Positions 44,552 to 51,893 of a stretch of DNA of 64,000 nucleotides are shown in pieces (position 1 is the first letter of the stretch; each line of letters starts with the position of its first letter). The notes beneath the pieces are model-generated. The model had not been told where the DNA came from. It made no database searches and saw only the letters and a program-made list of their open reading frames with translations. The translations under genes were made by a program, and so were the position numbers. The stretch is from Methanosuratincola petrocarbonis (lineage in GTDB: Archaea > Thermoproteota > Methanomethylicia > Methanomethylicales > Methanomethylicaceae): the NCBI GenBank assembly GCA_030522375.1, contig CP130488.1, positions 806,001 to 870,000 of the forward strand. Direction: 5' to 3'.

Positions 44552-45013
44552 ATGTGTCATGGAAGAGAAGGCATTATAGGCGAAGGGATCGGGGGAGAAC
44601 CTGGCCCGAGGTGTGGACCGCCGTGCAGATGTGGACCACACATGGGGCATCATGCATTTAGGCAAATTCCTGGCAGAGAGGCTGCCCCAAAGGGCCTGCT
44701 GCACCTTGCCATACTAAGCTTACTGAAGGAAAAGGAGTTGCACGGAGGCAGCATACACCAAAGCCTGAGGGAGAAGTTCGGAGTTGAGCCCGCGAAGTCC
44801 ATAGTTTACATAATGCTGAGAAGGATGGAGAGGGCGGGGCTCGTGGTATCTGAGTGGGACACGTCTGAAGGCGGTCCGGCGAAGAGGGTGTACAGCATAA
44901 CACAGGAGGGGCTGGACTATCTCGAGGATGCGACGGGGAGGCTCAGGAACGCTGCCAAAATAATAAGGATCCTCCTGGGCGAGGAAGAGGGTTCAGATGC
45001 CCAGCGCGGTTGA
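44552..45013 (+). CDS. PadR-family regulator with Cys/His-rich N-terminus
   Basis: 153 residues. Residues about 45-120 are the PadR winged helix: GLLHLAILSLLKEKELHGG, KSIVYIMLRRMERAGLV and the wing with KRVYSITQEGLDYL. The first 38 residues are unusual: several Cys and His (CGPPCRCGPHMGHH), which could bind a metal, so a metal-sensing repressor is possible. AGGTG lies 6 bases before the ATG. The gene overlaps the following ABC ATPase fragment by 17 bases; PadR plus ABC exporter is a common operon. Confidence 0.85.
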   Translation: MCHGREGIIGEGIGGEPGPRCGPPCRCGPHMGHHAFRQIPGREAAPKGLLHLAILSLLKEKELHGGSIHQSLREKFGVEPAKSIVYIMLRRMERAGLVVSEWDTSEGGPAKRVYSITQEGLDYLEDATGRLRNAAKIIRILLGEEEGSDAQRG

Positions 45014-45185
45014 GTCGCCTGGGCTTACGAAGCGCTACGGCGAGCTCGTTGCGGTCGGCCACATAAGCTTTGAGGCGAATAAAGGGGAGATATTCGGTTT
45101 CTGTGGCCCTAACGGGGCGGGGAAGACAACGACCATCAGCATGCTCATAAGCCTCGTGACGCCCACAGAGGGCACAGCTAGATTG
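44997..45185 (+). pseudogene. Truncated ABC transporter ATPase, N-terminal fragment
   Basis: About 62 residues of an exporter ATPase remain: the first strands, then Walker A GPNGAGKTTTISM, and the end of the next helix. The match stops near 45180, before the signature and Walker B motifs, and the frame then runs into unrelated sequence. The gene starts inside the end of padR, as an intact operon would. It cannot work as an ATPase. Confidence 0.8.
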
Positions 45186-45406
45186 GACGCACAAACAAAT
45201 AACGCAGCAAGGAATGACATAGCCATCCCGAATAGGACGCCAATGTTAATCAGTCCAATCAGGGCATCATTGTGCAAGAACAGAAAAGCAATAGCTTCCA
45301 AAAAAACAGATCCCAATTCCCGAAGAGCCGCCTTGCCTTGTTTCAAAAGGGTGCTGACTTTTTCGTCGTAATGAAGGCATTGATCAGCTCCCTGCATTTC
45401 AGTCAT
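45186..45406 (-). pseudogene. N-terminal fragment of a membrane protein
   Basis: A minus-strand frame from the ATG at 45406 gives about 73 plausible residues: a polar helix (EKVSTLLKQGKAALREL) and two hydrophobic helices ending near LAALFVCAS. Past about 45186 the frame runs antisense through the ABC ATPase fragment and stops being protein-like. So this gene too has lost its 3' part, at the same junction. Family not recognised. Confidence 0.5.
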
Positions 45407-45468
45407 TTGGCTTTGAAGATCCCGGAAAGGGCTTTTATTCTACTTCTGGAGAACATTTATCGGTGCGT

Positions 45469-46002
45469 ATGGAAGTCTTTGAGGCGATTTTGAGGAGGAG
45501 GTCCGTCAGGTCTTACTTGCCAGACCCGATCCCGCAGGAGAAGCTGGACAGGATACTCGAAGCCGGAAGGTTATCGCCTTCGGCTATGAACAAGCAGCCT
45601 TGGCACTTTATCGTGGTCACCGATCCGAAAAAGAGGGAAGAGCTGGCGCACGGCAAGTTCGCGTGGATGCTTAAGGAGAGCCCGATTGTCATAGTGGGGT
45701 GCGGCGACAGGGAGGCTTCACCAAAGTGGTACAAGGTCGATACCGCGATAGCGCTCCAGACCATGGTCATAGAAGCCACTGGTGAGGAGCTTGGGACTTG
45801 CTGGGTCGGCAGCTTCGACGAACCCAGAGTGAAGGAGATCCTCAAGATACCGGACAAATATGAGGTCATAGCAATGCTGGCTGTGGGATACCCAAAGGAT
45901 GGCTTCAGCCTGACAGGAACAATAACTTCAATTTTCAGGAACAAGAAAAAGACAGGGGAGATAGTTAGCTACGAGGAATACGGGAATAGCCGGCGCGCAT
46001 GA
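45469..46002 (+). CDS. Nitroreductase-family FMN oxidoreductase
   Basis: 177 residues from the ATG at 45469. FMN-binding segments are clear: RRRSVRSYLPDPIP, the SPSAMNKQPWHFIVV motif, and LGTCWVGSFDE. The enzyme uses NAD(P)H to reduce nitro compounds, quinones or other acceptors; substrate unknown. Single gene, with a TATA-like CTTTTATTC about 35 bases upstream. Confidence 0.92.
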   Translation: MEVFEAILRRRSVRSYLPDPIPQEKLDRILEAGRLSPSAMNKQPWHFIVVTDPKKREELAHGKFAWMLKESPIVIVGCGDREASPKWYKVDTAIALQTMVIEATGEELGTCWVGSFDEPRVKEILKIPDKYEVIAMLAVGYPKDGFSLTGTITSIFRNKKKTGEIVSYEEYGNSRRA

Positions 46003-46033
46003 AGCTAAATCCGCGCTCCACTCCCCAAGCAAA

Positions 46034-46601
46034 TCACTTTTCAGGCAAGCTTTGACCATCCAATAAAGTGGGATCCTCGGATTCTAGGGATTCAGGGTCT
46101 ATCTCGACAGCGACTTCGTTCCTTCGCATGAACCAAGGTGTGTAGGGGGGGGTTATAGAGCATTGTAAAAATCCCGCCCTTGGTCCTGATCCCCTCTTTC
46201 GAGAGGGTGGCCAAGAGCTCCCTCGATTTCTCTTCGAACTTCGACTGTGACCATCTTCCCGAGAAACGGATGACGGCAACAGTCCGGGCAGGGATCTGGA
46301 CTATCTTAATCCTGGTGTCCAGAGGTTCAGGAGCGGTTTCAAGTGTGTATGATGAAGGGAGCACAAACGACATTGAGCTTGAGTCCGAGATTACCGGCGC
46401 GGTCATGGCAATTTTTTCAGATATCACGGGCACGGTCATTGAGACCTTCTTCTTCTGGTTGTTCTTTCCTGAGATGTAATCAAAGAGCAGGCTGAAAGGA
46501 TCTTCGGTGTTCTCCGCTCTCGCCACGACGATAGGGGGATAGCGCCTGATCTCCGTATTGCCCAATTGCTTTATTAGCGCATACTTGGGTTCCTCGACCA
46601 T
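46034..46601 (-). pseudogene. SOUL heme-binding family protein with a frameshift in a C8 tract
   Basis: The first about 150 residues from the ATG at 46601 are a clear SOUL domain: IRRYPPIVVARAE, the VSMTVPV and IAMTAPV pair, and IRFSGRWS. At 46145-46152 the coding strand has eight consecutive C. Read as is, the protein changes to an unrelated tail and stops near 46092. With seven C the frame continues YTPWFMRRNEVAVEID, the conserved SOUL C-terminus, to 46034. So the gene is broken by one base, or the run is a sequencing error or a switching site. SOUL proteins bind heme or porphyrin. Confidence 0.85.
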
Positions 46602-46725
46602 AAGTAATGCTCCCCGAAAGGAGATATAACTATATTTGAAATAAATAAAAAAGAAAAATTTGGGCTGCCTCAACTCTTTTTAGGCTTGAAGAACTTCTTG
46701 GAAAGTGAGGCATATTTAGAGACAT

Positions 46726-47724
46726 ATGGAGGGGACCAAGTTAGGAAAATTGACGAGACCGAGAGTGGTAGTCAGCAAATGCCTAGGTTTTGATCACTGC
46801 AGGTGGAATGCCCAGATCATAGCAAATGAATTTGTGGAGGCGCTGCAGAAACATGTGGAGTTCATGCCAGTATGTCCCGAAGTAGAAATCGGTCTGGGCG
46901 TCCCCAGAAACCCGATTAGGGTTGTGAGCGACCCAAGTTCAGGGGTCCTGCGGCTGATCCAGCCTGCGACAGGGAAGGACCTGACAAAAGAGATGCAAGA
47001 CTTTTGCGGATCATATCTCGCATCAGTCAGCGGCATCGACGGCTTTATCCTCAAAGGCAGCTCCCCGTCCTGCGGGCTCAAGAACGTAAAGATCTATGCA
47101 GGGATTGCCAGCCCCTACGTCAAAGAGAAGGGCAGGGGATTCTTCGGGAGCGCAGTGCTTGAGAGGTTCCACCGGCTCGCCGTGGAGGACGAAGAAAGGC
47201 TATCAAACCCGCTAATCAGGGAGCACTTCCTGACGAAGCTCTTCACCTTGTCTGCATTCCGGCATGCGCAGGGTCGAGGGAGGATTACGGACCTTGTGGA
47301 GTTTCATTCTGACAACAAGTTCCTGCTCATGGCATATAGCCAAGGCGCCATGAGAAAGCTTGGCAAGGTCGTGGCCGACCAGAAGGCGATGGGTATAGAA
47401 AAGGCTTTCATTGCATACCGCGAGGTGCTCGAGAATGCGCTTCTTCGCCCTCCGAAGAGGGGCAGCGTGGTGAATGTCCTGAACCACATGTTCGGGTATT
47501 TTTCGCAAAGGCTGACCGAAGGAGAGAGGAGATTCTTCTCAGAGGCAGTGGAGAATTACAGAAAGGGAATGGCGCCGCTTATAGTGAGCATAAACCTGGT
47601 GAGGTCCTACGCGATCAGGTTCGGGATAGATTATCTGCTTAGGCAGAGCCTCTTAGAGCCTTATCCGCTGGAGCTCATGGAAAAGCCGACATATGACGAA
47701 GACCGGGATTACTGGCGGTTCTGA
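46726..47724 (+). CDS. DUF523-DUF1722 fusion protein
   Basis: 332 residues. The N-terminal DUF523 domain (about 12-160) has the conserved cysteines in VVSKCLG, MPVCPEVEIGLG and GSSPSCGL; relatives (TudS) bind a 4Fe-4S cluster and remove sulfur from thiouracil. The C-terminal DUF1722 domain (about 190-310) has HSDNKFLLMAYSQ. The fusion is widespread (YbgA-type). The reaction of this fused form is not established; a role in sulfur or thio-nucleoside metabolism is inferred. Confidence 0.9.
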   Translation: MEGTKLGKLTRPRVVVSKCLGFDHCRWNAQIIANEFVEALQKHVEFMPVCPEVEIGLGVPRNPIRVVSDPSSGVLRLIQPATGKDLTKEMQDFCGSYLASVSGIDGFILKGSSPSCGLKNVKIYAGIASPYVKEKGRGFFGSAVLERFHRLAVEDEERLSNPLIREHFLTKLFTLSAFRHAQGRGRITDLVEFHSDNKFLLMAYSQGAMRKLGKVVADQKAMGIEKAFIAYREVLENALLRPPKRGSVVNVLNHMFGYFSQRLTEGERRFFSEAVENYRKGMAPLIVSINLVRSYAIRFGIDYLLRQSLLEPYPLELMEKPTYDEDRDYWRF

Positions 47725-47733
47725 CCGAGGATC

Positions 47734-48186
47734 TTATACCGAAGGTTCGGACTGGACCGATTTCTGGCCCTTTCGGCTCTCCAGTGCCCTCTTTATGAAT
47801 GGCAAGTAGTGGCGACTGCAGCATCTCCCGTATGGGTTTGTGAACTTGCAGAGACCTCCGCCGCCGATTCCAGTAGCCTCGATTACCTGCTCCACGGTAT
47901 TAGCCCCTTTCCCGATCGCGCCAATAACATCCTCTTCAGTGACCTGCTTGCAGTAACAAAGGGGGCGAGGCGGATCATTTTCCTTAAAAGTAACCCTAGT
48001 CTTAACCTCGGCTTTAGTCAAATACCCTTTGGTGGAGTAGTAAACGACTTTGCAACTGCTGTTCTCGCAGATGTAATACGGGACTTCGCCTATGGGCCAC
48101 ACCGACTCCTTCGCATGGCAAATCACAGTAGCCCTATCCACTGGGAGACCCTGCTTTTTGCAGATGGGGCAGCTTGGGCTGGTCAC
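47734..48186 (-). CDS. CopZ-like zinc/2Fe-2S protein without the copper domain
   Basis: 150 residues. The N-terminus has a CPICKKQGLP zinc-binding site with later Cys/His, as in the N-terminal part of archaeal CopZ. The C-terminal half is a BFD-like 2Fe-2S domain: LCYCKQVTEEDVIGAI and CKFTNPYGRCC. Archaeoglobus-type CopZ also carries a heavy-metal-associated domain that binds copper; it is missing here. The GTG at 48186 has GGTG 6 bases ahead. It may pass electrons for metal reduction. Confidence 0.8.
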   Translation of the reverse strand: MTSPSCPICKKQGLPVDRATVICHAKESVWPIGEVPYYICENSSCKVVYYSTKGYLTKAEVKTRVTFKENDPPRPLCYCKQVTEEDVIGAIGKGANTVEQVIEATGIGGGGLCKFTNPYGRCCSRHYLPFIKRALESRKGQKSVQSEPSV

Positions 48187-48245
48187 AATCCACACCGCAA
48201 TAAGATGGAATTTGGAGAAAGATAAGCATTTGCGGGACGCTTCAA

Positions 48246-48644
48246 TCATCCCATTCCCTTATCGCCTTTACGCCTCACATCAAGAACAAGCCCTTCGTGC
48301 CCCACGATCTCTACCTCCTCGCCCTTGGGGATCCGGTAGGGGGCCCTCGCGGTCCAGTAAGCGCCATCAACAAAAATTGTCCCTTCGGGATCGAGGTCTT
48401 CGGAAACGGTCCCGCTCTTCCCTACAAGTGCTTCGGCCCCCACCGCAGGCTTCCTGACTTGCGCCTGCCAGACCTTTATAAATACGATTCCAAAGAAAAC
48501 AGCGAGGAAAGCGCCGACTATGATAGTAGAGACCAGATCGAGCACTCCAAGCGATGATAGTATTACTATCACTGCGGCTGCCGCGAGTGCGATAATCAGG
48601 ATCTCGTCCGAGAGGGCAAGCGTGACTTCTAGTTTCGATGGCAT
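48246..48644 (-). CDS. NfeD-family membrane protein (short form)
   Basis: 132 residues from the ATG at 48644. Two membrane helices (about 12-55), then an OB-fold domain (about 70-130) with LVGKSGTVSEDLDPEGTI and EEVEIVGHEGLVLDV. Short NfeD proteins normally pair with a stomatin/prohibitin-family protein, which is not next to it here. Role in membrane quality control inferred from family. It is upstream of the CopZ-like gene on the same strand, about 60 bases apart. Confidence 0.88.
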   Translation of the reverse strand: MPSKLEVTLALSDEILIIALAAAAVIVILSSLGVLDLVSTIIVGAFLAVFFGIVFIKVWQAQVRKPAVGAEALVGKSGTVSEDLDPEGTIFVDGAYWTARAPYRIPKGEEVEIVGHEGLVLDVRRKGDKGMG

Positions 48645-48761
48645 CCAAATCCAGCCCCCAAGAATCTTACGCCGACTCGATTTAACTAGTTGCAACATCC
48701 CCTAATTATTGTTTCACATTTTGATCAGAATCTTTATCAGTTATTTTTCATCGTGTTTCTT

Positions 48762-49037
48762 GTGAGCCCTAAGATCTTAGCCTTGGCAGCCATCTTGACG
48801 CTGGCAGTGGCGCTGCTTGCGTGGGCCCCTTGGCTGGATGACAATGAGCTGCACGACATGGTGCTTAGGGAGAAGGCTGAGAAGGACGGCACGAGGGGTT
48901 GGGTCATAATGCCCGACGGGAGCATGGAATACACCCTGATCTGCGACTACAAGGTAAACTGGGTACCATTCGGGAGATGGGTGGCAAGCTGCGAGGGCGG
49001 CTACTTCGTTACCCCCTGGGGGCAGATCTTACCATAG
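48762..49037 (+). CDS. Unknown exported or membrane-anchored protein
   Basis: 91 residues from the GTG at 48762. A hydrophobic N-terminus (about 4-22) could be a signal peptide or anchor. The rest has a polar, Trp-rich extracytoplasmic part with two cysteines (ICDYK and ASCEGGYF). A TATA-like CTTTATCAG at about 48732-48740 predicts a leaderless transcript starting at this GTG. Not recognised. Confidence 0.6.
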   Translation: MSPKILALAAILTLAVALLAWAPWLDDNELHDMVLREKAEKDGTRGWVIMPDGSMEYTLICDYKVNWVPFGRWVASCEGGYFVTPWGQILP

Positions 49038-49100
49038 CTGGAGGGCAAAGGGAAAAAGGAAGAGCCTAGGGAATGCGGGGATGTTTGTCTCTAGAGGCTC

Positions 49101-49460
49101 CTAGATCACAATTATCGCGTATCCCATGTCTATGTACTTTGCCATGCTCGGATGGCCGCTCATCTCGTCGCACAGGGGCAGGCGCTGCTCCTCAGCCGAC
49201 TTTAGTCCCCCGGATTGGGTGGCGCATGCCATGCAGACGCAATCGATCAAGCCAGCCCCCTTCACTCTCGCGAAGAGGCTAGAGAAGGGCTTTTTCGGAT
49301 CTGCGAGCTCCGGCAGCAGGGCTGTGGCGCAGCCCTCGATGACAAGCCTAACGTCATAGCCCTTGGACTCCATGTCCATGGCATTCAGGAGCGCGTGGGC
49401 AAAGCAGGGAAGCTCACCGTTGAATGCGAATATTGCAATCTTTCTTGAGGGTTCGGGCAA
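49101..49460 (-). CDS. DsrE-like protein
   Basis: 119 residues from a TTG start. Short alpha/beta protein of the DsrE/YchN fold: KIAIFAFNGELPCFAHALLN, then DVRLVIEGCATAL, and CVCMACATQSGG with cysteines where DsrE-type sulfur carriers have theirs. Members move sulfur on cysteine. Starts about 65 bases after the DUF3887 gene, same strand, so it could be co-transcribed. Confidence 0.78.
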   Translation of the reverse strand: MPEPSRKIAIFAFNGELPCFAHALLNAMDMESKGYDVRLVIEGCATALLPELADPKKPFSSLFARVKGAGLIDCVCMACATQSGGLKSAEEQRLPLCDEMSGHPSMAKYIDMGYAIIVI

Positions 49461-49525
49461 TAAAAAACACCTGATCGAGTAGCACATCCCTGGAATATAA
49501 GTCCGCCGTACGTCCGCAACAACGA

Positions 49526-49978
49526 TCAAGATGCCAGCTTAGGGGAGCTGAACCATAGCCCTGTGATCTTCGCAGGACCGTTCCCTGAGGTGAAGACCAC
49601 TTTCACCGTGACGCCCGCCGGCTCATTCGTGTACTCCGCCTTGTAGTAGGCAATTATGAAATTCCCAGTCCGCTCCCCCTTTATGAATGCCTTCGAGCCA
49701 GGGATGTAATTCCCGATCTTGGAATCGAACTGCGTCGCCAATTGCTGGAAGTTCGCCAGGGTGAGGGCATTCTTCATCGCATCGTCGAAGTCCCTCGAAA
49801 ACTCGGTGTAGTTGCCGCTTTCGATCGCGAGCAGGAGGTTCTCTGTCATCGGGTCAGAGTATATCCTGAGGGAAGTCTCGTCCACGGGCTACGGAAGCGA
49901 GAGCCAATATGCAGCACCCCCAACGGCAGCCAGCACAACGATCAGCGCGACTATGATATAAGAGGCCTTCGTGCGCAT
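49526..49978 (-). pseudogene. DUF3887-like anchored protein with in-frame TAG at codon 30
   Basis: From the ATG at 49978 the frame codes a membrane anchor (SYIIVALIVVLAAVGGAAYW), then LP, then TAG at 49889-49891, then continues in the same frame for 120 codons as a DUF3887-like domain (SDPMTENLLLAIESGNYTEF, KVVFTSGNGPAKITGLWF). A GTG at 49885 could start the domain alone but would leave it in the cytosol. GGGGGATC lies ahead of the ATG, 18 bases after the stop of the membrane-protein gene. So the gene is intact apart from the amber codon: nonsense mutation, read-through, pyrrolysine or a sequencing error. Confidence 0.75.
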
Positions 49979-49996
49979 CAGGATCCCCCGTTTGTC

Positions 49997-50914
49997 TTAC
50001 TGCCCATTTCTAATAACATTTGTGCCCCTAGGGGCTATCCTGTCTATGTTCAGCATTCCGAGGAGGCCTATCAGGCCCATTATCGCGACGAATGCTTCCG
50101 TAATCACAACATAGTGAGGGGAGCTGGCGAGCGAGGCCTGGAGGATCGGGATCGGGGCGTCGAGCATGGATTTGTAGGCGACTGCGCCGCCGAGCAGCAC
50201 CAGGCTCCGGTGAACCACCGCCAGATATGCAAGCGTGGTGGCGAAGACGTGTGCTAGTATGGCAAAGGCTCTCTCCCAGGCAGCGGCTGCAGCCATCCAG
50301 GTCGGCTGGCTCAGCTGCGATTCGATCGCAGCAACCTGTTCGGGGGGCAAGTCAGAGAGGATCGATGGGTCCAAGAAGATGGCGGCCATCTGCACGAGCG
50401 ACGGGAGGGCCAAGACTATAGCCTCGAAGGCACCAAACCCAACTCCCACCGCCACAGCTTCCCCGTACCCAATTTTTTGCCAAAAAGTGCCCTCCTTGGA
50501 GGATTCATCGTCTCCGCCGGATTCATTCGCCGGAGTGGTCTTTCTTGCAAACCCCCTGAATCCCAGGTACGCAGCCCCGCACTCAAAAATGCCAGTCCTC
50601 AGCCCCACGTATACCCCGAGCAGAATAAGGGCTCCGAACCCACCAAACCACGAAGCCCACCAGCCGTATAGGGGCTGCGTTACGGTGTAGTCCATGATGA
50701 ACTTCGGGATAATGGCGGCAGCCCACAGCAGCCCACCGAATATGAAAAACTTTAGGGGGACGCCCTTTCCCGACTCGCGTTTCATCCACTCCCTCCAGAA
50801 GAGTATCGAAAAGATGCCGACAATCATCATGCCAGATGGCCCGAGGATCAGCCAGGCGTTCAGCACAGATTCAACACCTGTCAAATAAAAGAGCGATGCA
50901 TGGTTAAAAAGCAT
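49997..50914 (-). CDS. YhfC-like membrane protein (putative intramembrane metallopeptidase family)
   Basis: 305 residues with seven or eight membrane segments. The pattern IGYGEAVAVGVGFGAFEAI followed later by ERAFAILAHVFATTLAYLAV (a Glu and a His in membrane segments) matches the YhfC/CPBP-like family, thought to be membrane metalloproteases. An internal loop (about 125-145) is charged. Its stop lies 18 bases ahead of the DUF3887 gene, so the two form an operon, a pairing that suggests they work together at the membrane. Confidence 0.75.
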   Translation of the reverse strand: MLFNHASLFYLTGVESVLNAWLILGPSGMMIVGIFSILFWREWMKRESGKGVPLKFFIFGGLLWAAAIIPKFIMDYTVTQPLYGWWASWFGGFGALILLGVYVGLRTGIFECGAAYLGFRGFARKTTPANESGGDDESSKEGTFWQKIGYGEAVAVGVGFGAFEAIVLALPSLVQMAAIFLDPSILSDLPPEQVAAIESQLSQPTWMAAAAAWERAFAILAHVFATTLAYLAVVHRSLVLLGGAVAYKSMLDAPIPILQASLASSPHYVVITEAFVAIMGLIGLLGMLNIDRIAPRGTNVIRNGQ

Positions 50915-50920
50915 GAGTGT

Positions 50921-51409
50921 TTAGGGTGCCGGCTTATAGAGCTTCTCGGCAAGGTTGAGGACTACGTATCCCACTGTTCTGCCCCTAGAGACCTTCGGTG
51001 TCAGGCGATGACCCTCCCTCTCCAGCATCAACCTTTGGGCTTCGATCCCGCCAGGGTACTTCTCATTGACGACGCCCCCTGTTTTGAGTGTCCGCCAGTG
51101 CGGTATGCCGTCGCCTCCTGATGCCTTCTCCTCCTCGGAGGCATTCGCGGAGACCCATGCAAAGATGCCCGTGGTGATTGGGCAGCAGATAGTCGCGCCG
51201 TGTCTCCTCGCCAGGGCAGACCTGATCTCGTTGACGGTGGTAACCCTCCCTTCCGGCACAGATTTCATAATCTCATAGACTTCCCTAGGCGATGGTATCA
51301 CCACGGTTCCCTCCCCCCACCTTCGGGTCATCTTCCCCTCGATCTTGACCACCTTAGGAAGGCCTTTGTCTTCGTTCAGCTTTTCGGACCAGCTCTTCCT
51401 TTTCACCAT
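50921..51409 (-). CDS. Alkyltransferase-like protein lacking the catalytic cysteine
   Basis: 162 residues from the ATG at 51409. The C-terminal domain has the O6-alkylguanine-DNA alkyltransferase fold: VYEIMKSVPEGRVTTVNEI, and near the end GIEAQRLMLEREGHRL. Where true enzymes have PCHR, this has PHWR (in GIPHWRTLKTGG), so the methyl-accepting Cys is missing. Such proteins (ATL) bind damaged bases and recruit excision repair without removing the alkyl group. A CC pair in GATICCPIT is outside the active-site position. Separate promoter upstream. Confidence 0.75.
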   Translation of the reverse strand: MVKRKSWSEKLNEDKGLPKVVKIEGKMTRRWGEGTVVIPSPREVYEIMKSVPEGRVTTVNEIRSALARRHGATICCPITTGIFAWVSANASEEEKASGGDGIPHWRTLKTGGVVNEKYPGGIEAQRLMLEREGHRLTPKVSRGRTVGYVVLNLAEKLYKPAP

Positions 51410-51525
51410 AGGTAAAAGTTCGCATGGTAGTGATAAAAACATTTGGTAACTAAAGAATACTTAAGCCCGGCATTCTGAAAGGTTTTCAATCAACCATAAC
51501 CTGGATTTATATTTTCTAAATACGC

Positions 51526-51804
51526 TTAAATACAATTTTCAGCCCCATAAAAATGGGGTTTAATTTGGTACGAATTCTGCCAGGCATAGCTTGCATTTGT
51601 GCCGTTGGCTACGCTGAACTACTTCGGAAGCTGAGAGACCGCAACATTTGTGCCCATGAAATTGATCACAGTTCCACTTGCGCCGCTGCCCAAACCGGAA
51701 GCGTTGATCGTGACTGTGAAATTTTCGGCACGGACCGGAGCCAGAGAGATCAAAGCCAGAACGAAAATCAACATAACGGGTACTAGAAATGATTTTTTGC
51801 CCAT
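51526..51804 (-). pseudogene. Exported beta-rich protein with in-frame TAG at codon 62
   Basis: The ATG at 51804 begins a good signal peptide (residues 1-26, ending APVRA). Then comes a beta-rich segment, TVTINASGLGSGASGTV, typical of archaeal cell-surface repeats. TAG at 51619-51621 interrupts it after SQLPK; the same frame goes on with FSVANGTNASYAWQ, as such repeats continue (usually LPxSF), to TAA at 51526-51528. The last part passes through a CCCCAT-AAAA-ATGGGG hairpin (51543-51558), so the 3' end may also be lost. A TATA-like element lies at about 51836-51846. Confidence 0.6.
51543..51558. terminator. Short perfect hairpin CCCCAT-AAAA-ATGGGG
   Basis: A 6-bp stem with a 4-base loop in the AT-rich gap between the alkyltransferase-like gene and the exported-protein gene. 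It could act as a transcription or processing signal, or mark the breakpoint of the truncated exported-protein gene. Confidence 0.45.
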
Positions 51805-51893
51805 TTTTCAAGACCAGATCTAACTTACTGGAAATGAGTATGTTATTTTTCCAAAAAAACTAAAAAATATTGGAAATTTGGGCTCGCTTGATG

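Noticed and set aside
49526..51804. Genome-wide recoding of TAG as a sense codon
   Set aside because: Several sound genes in the window end in TAG with nothing protein-like after it, so TAG works as a stop here.
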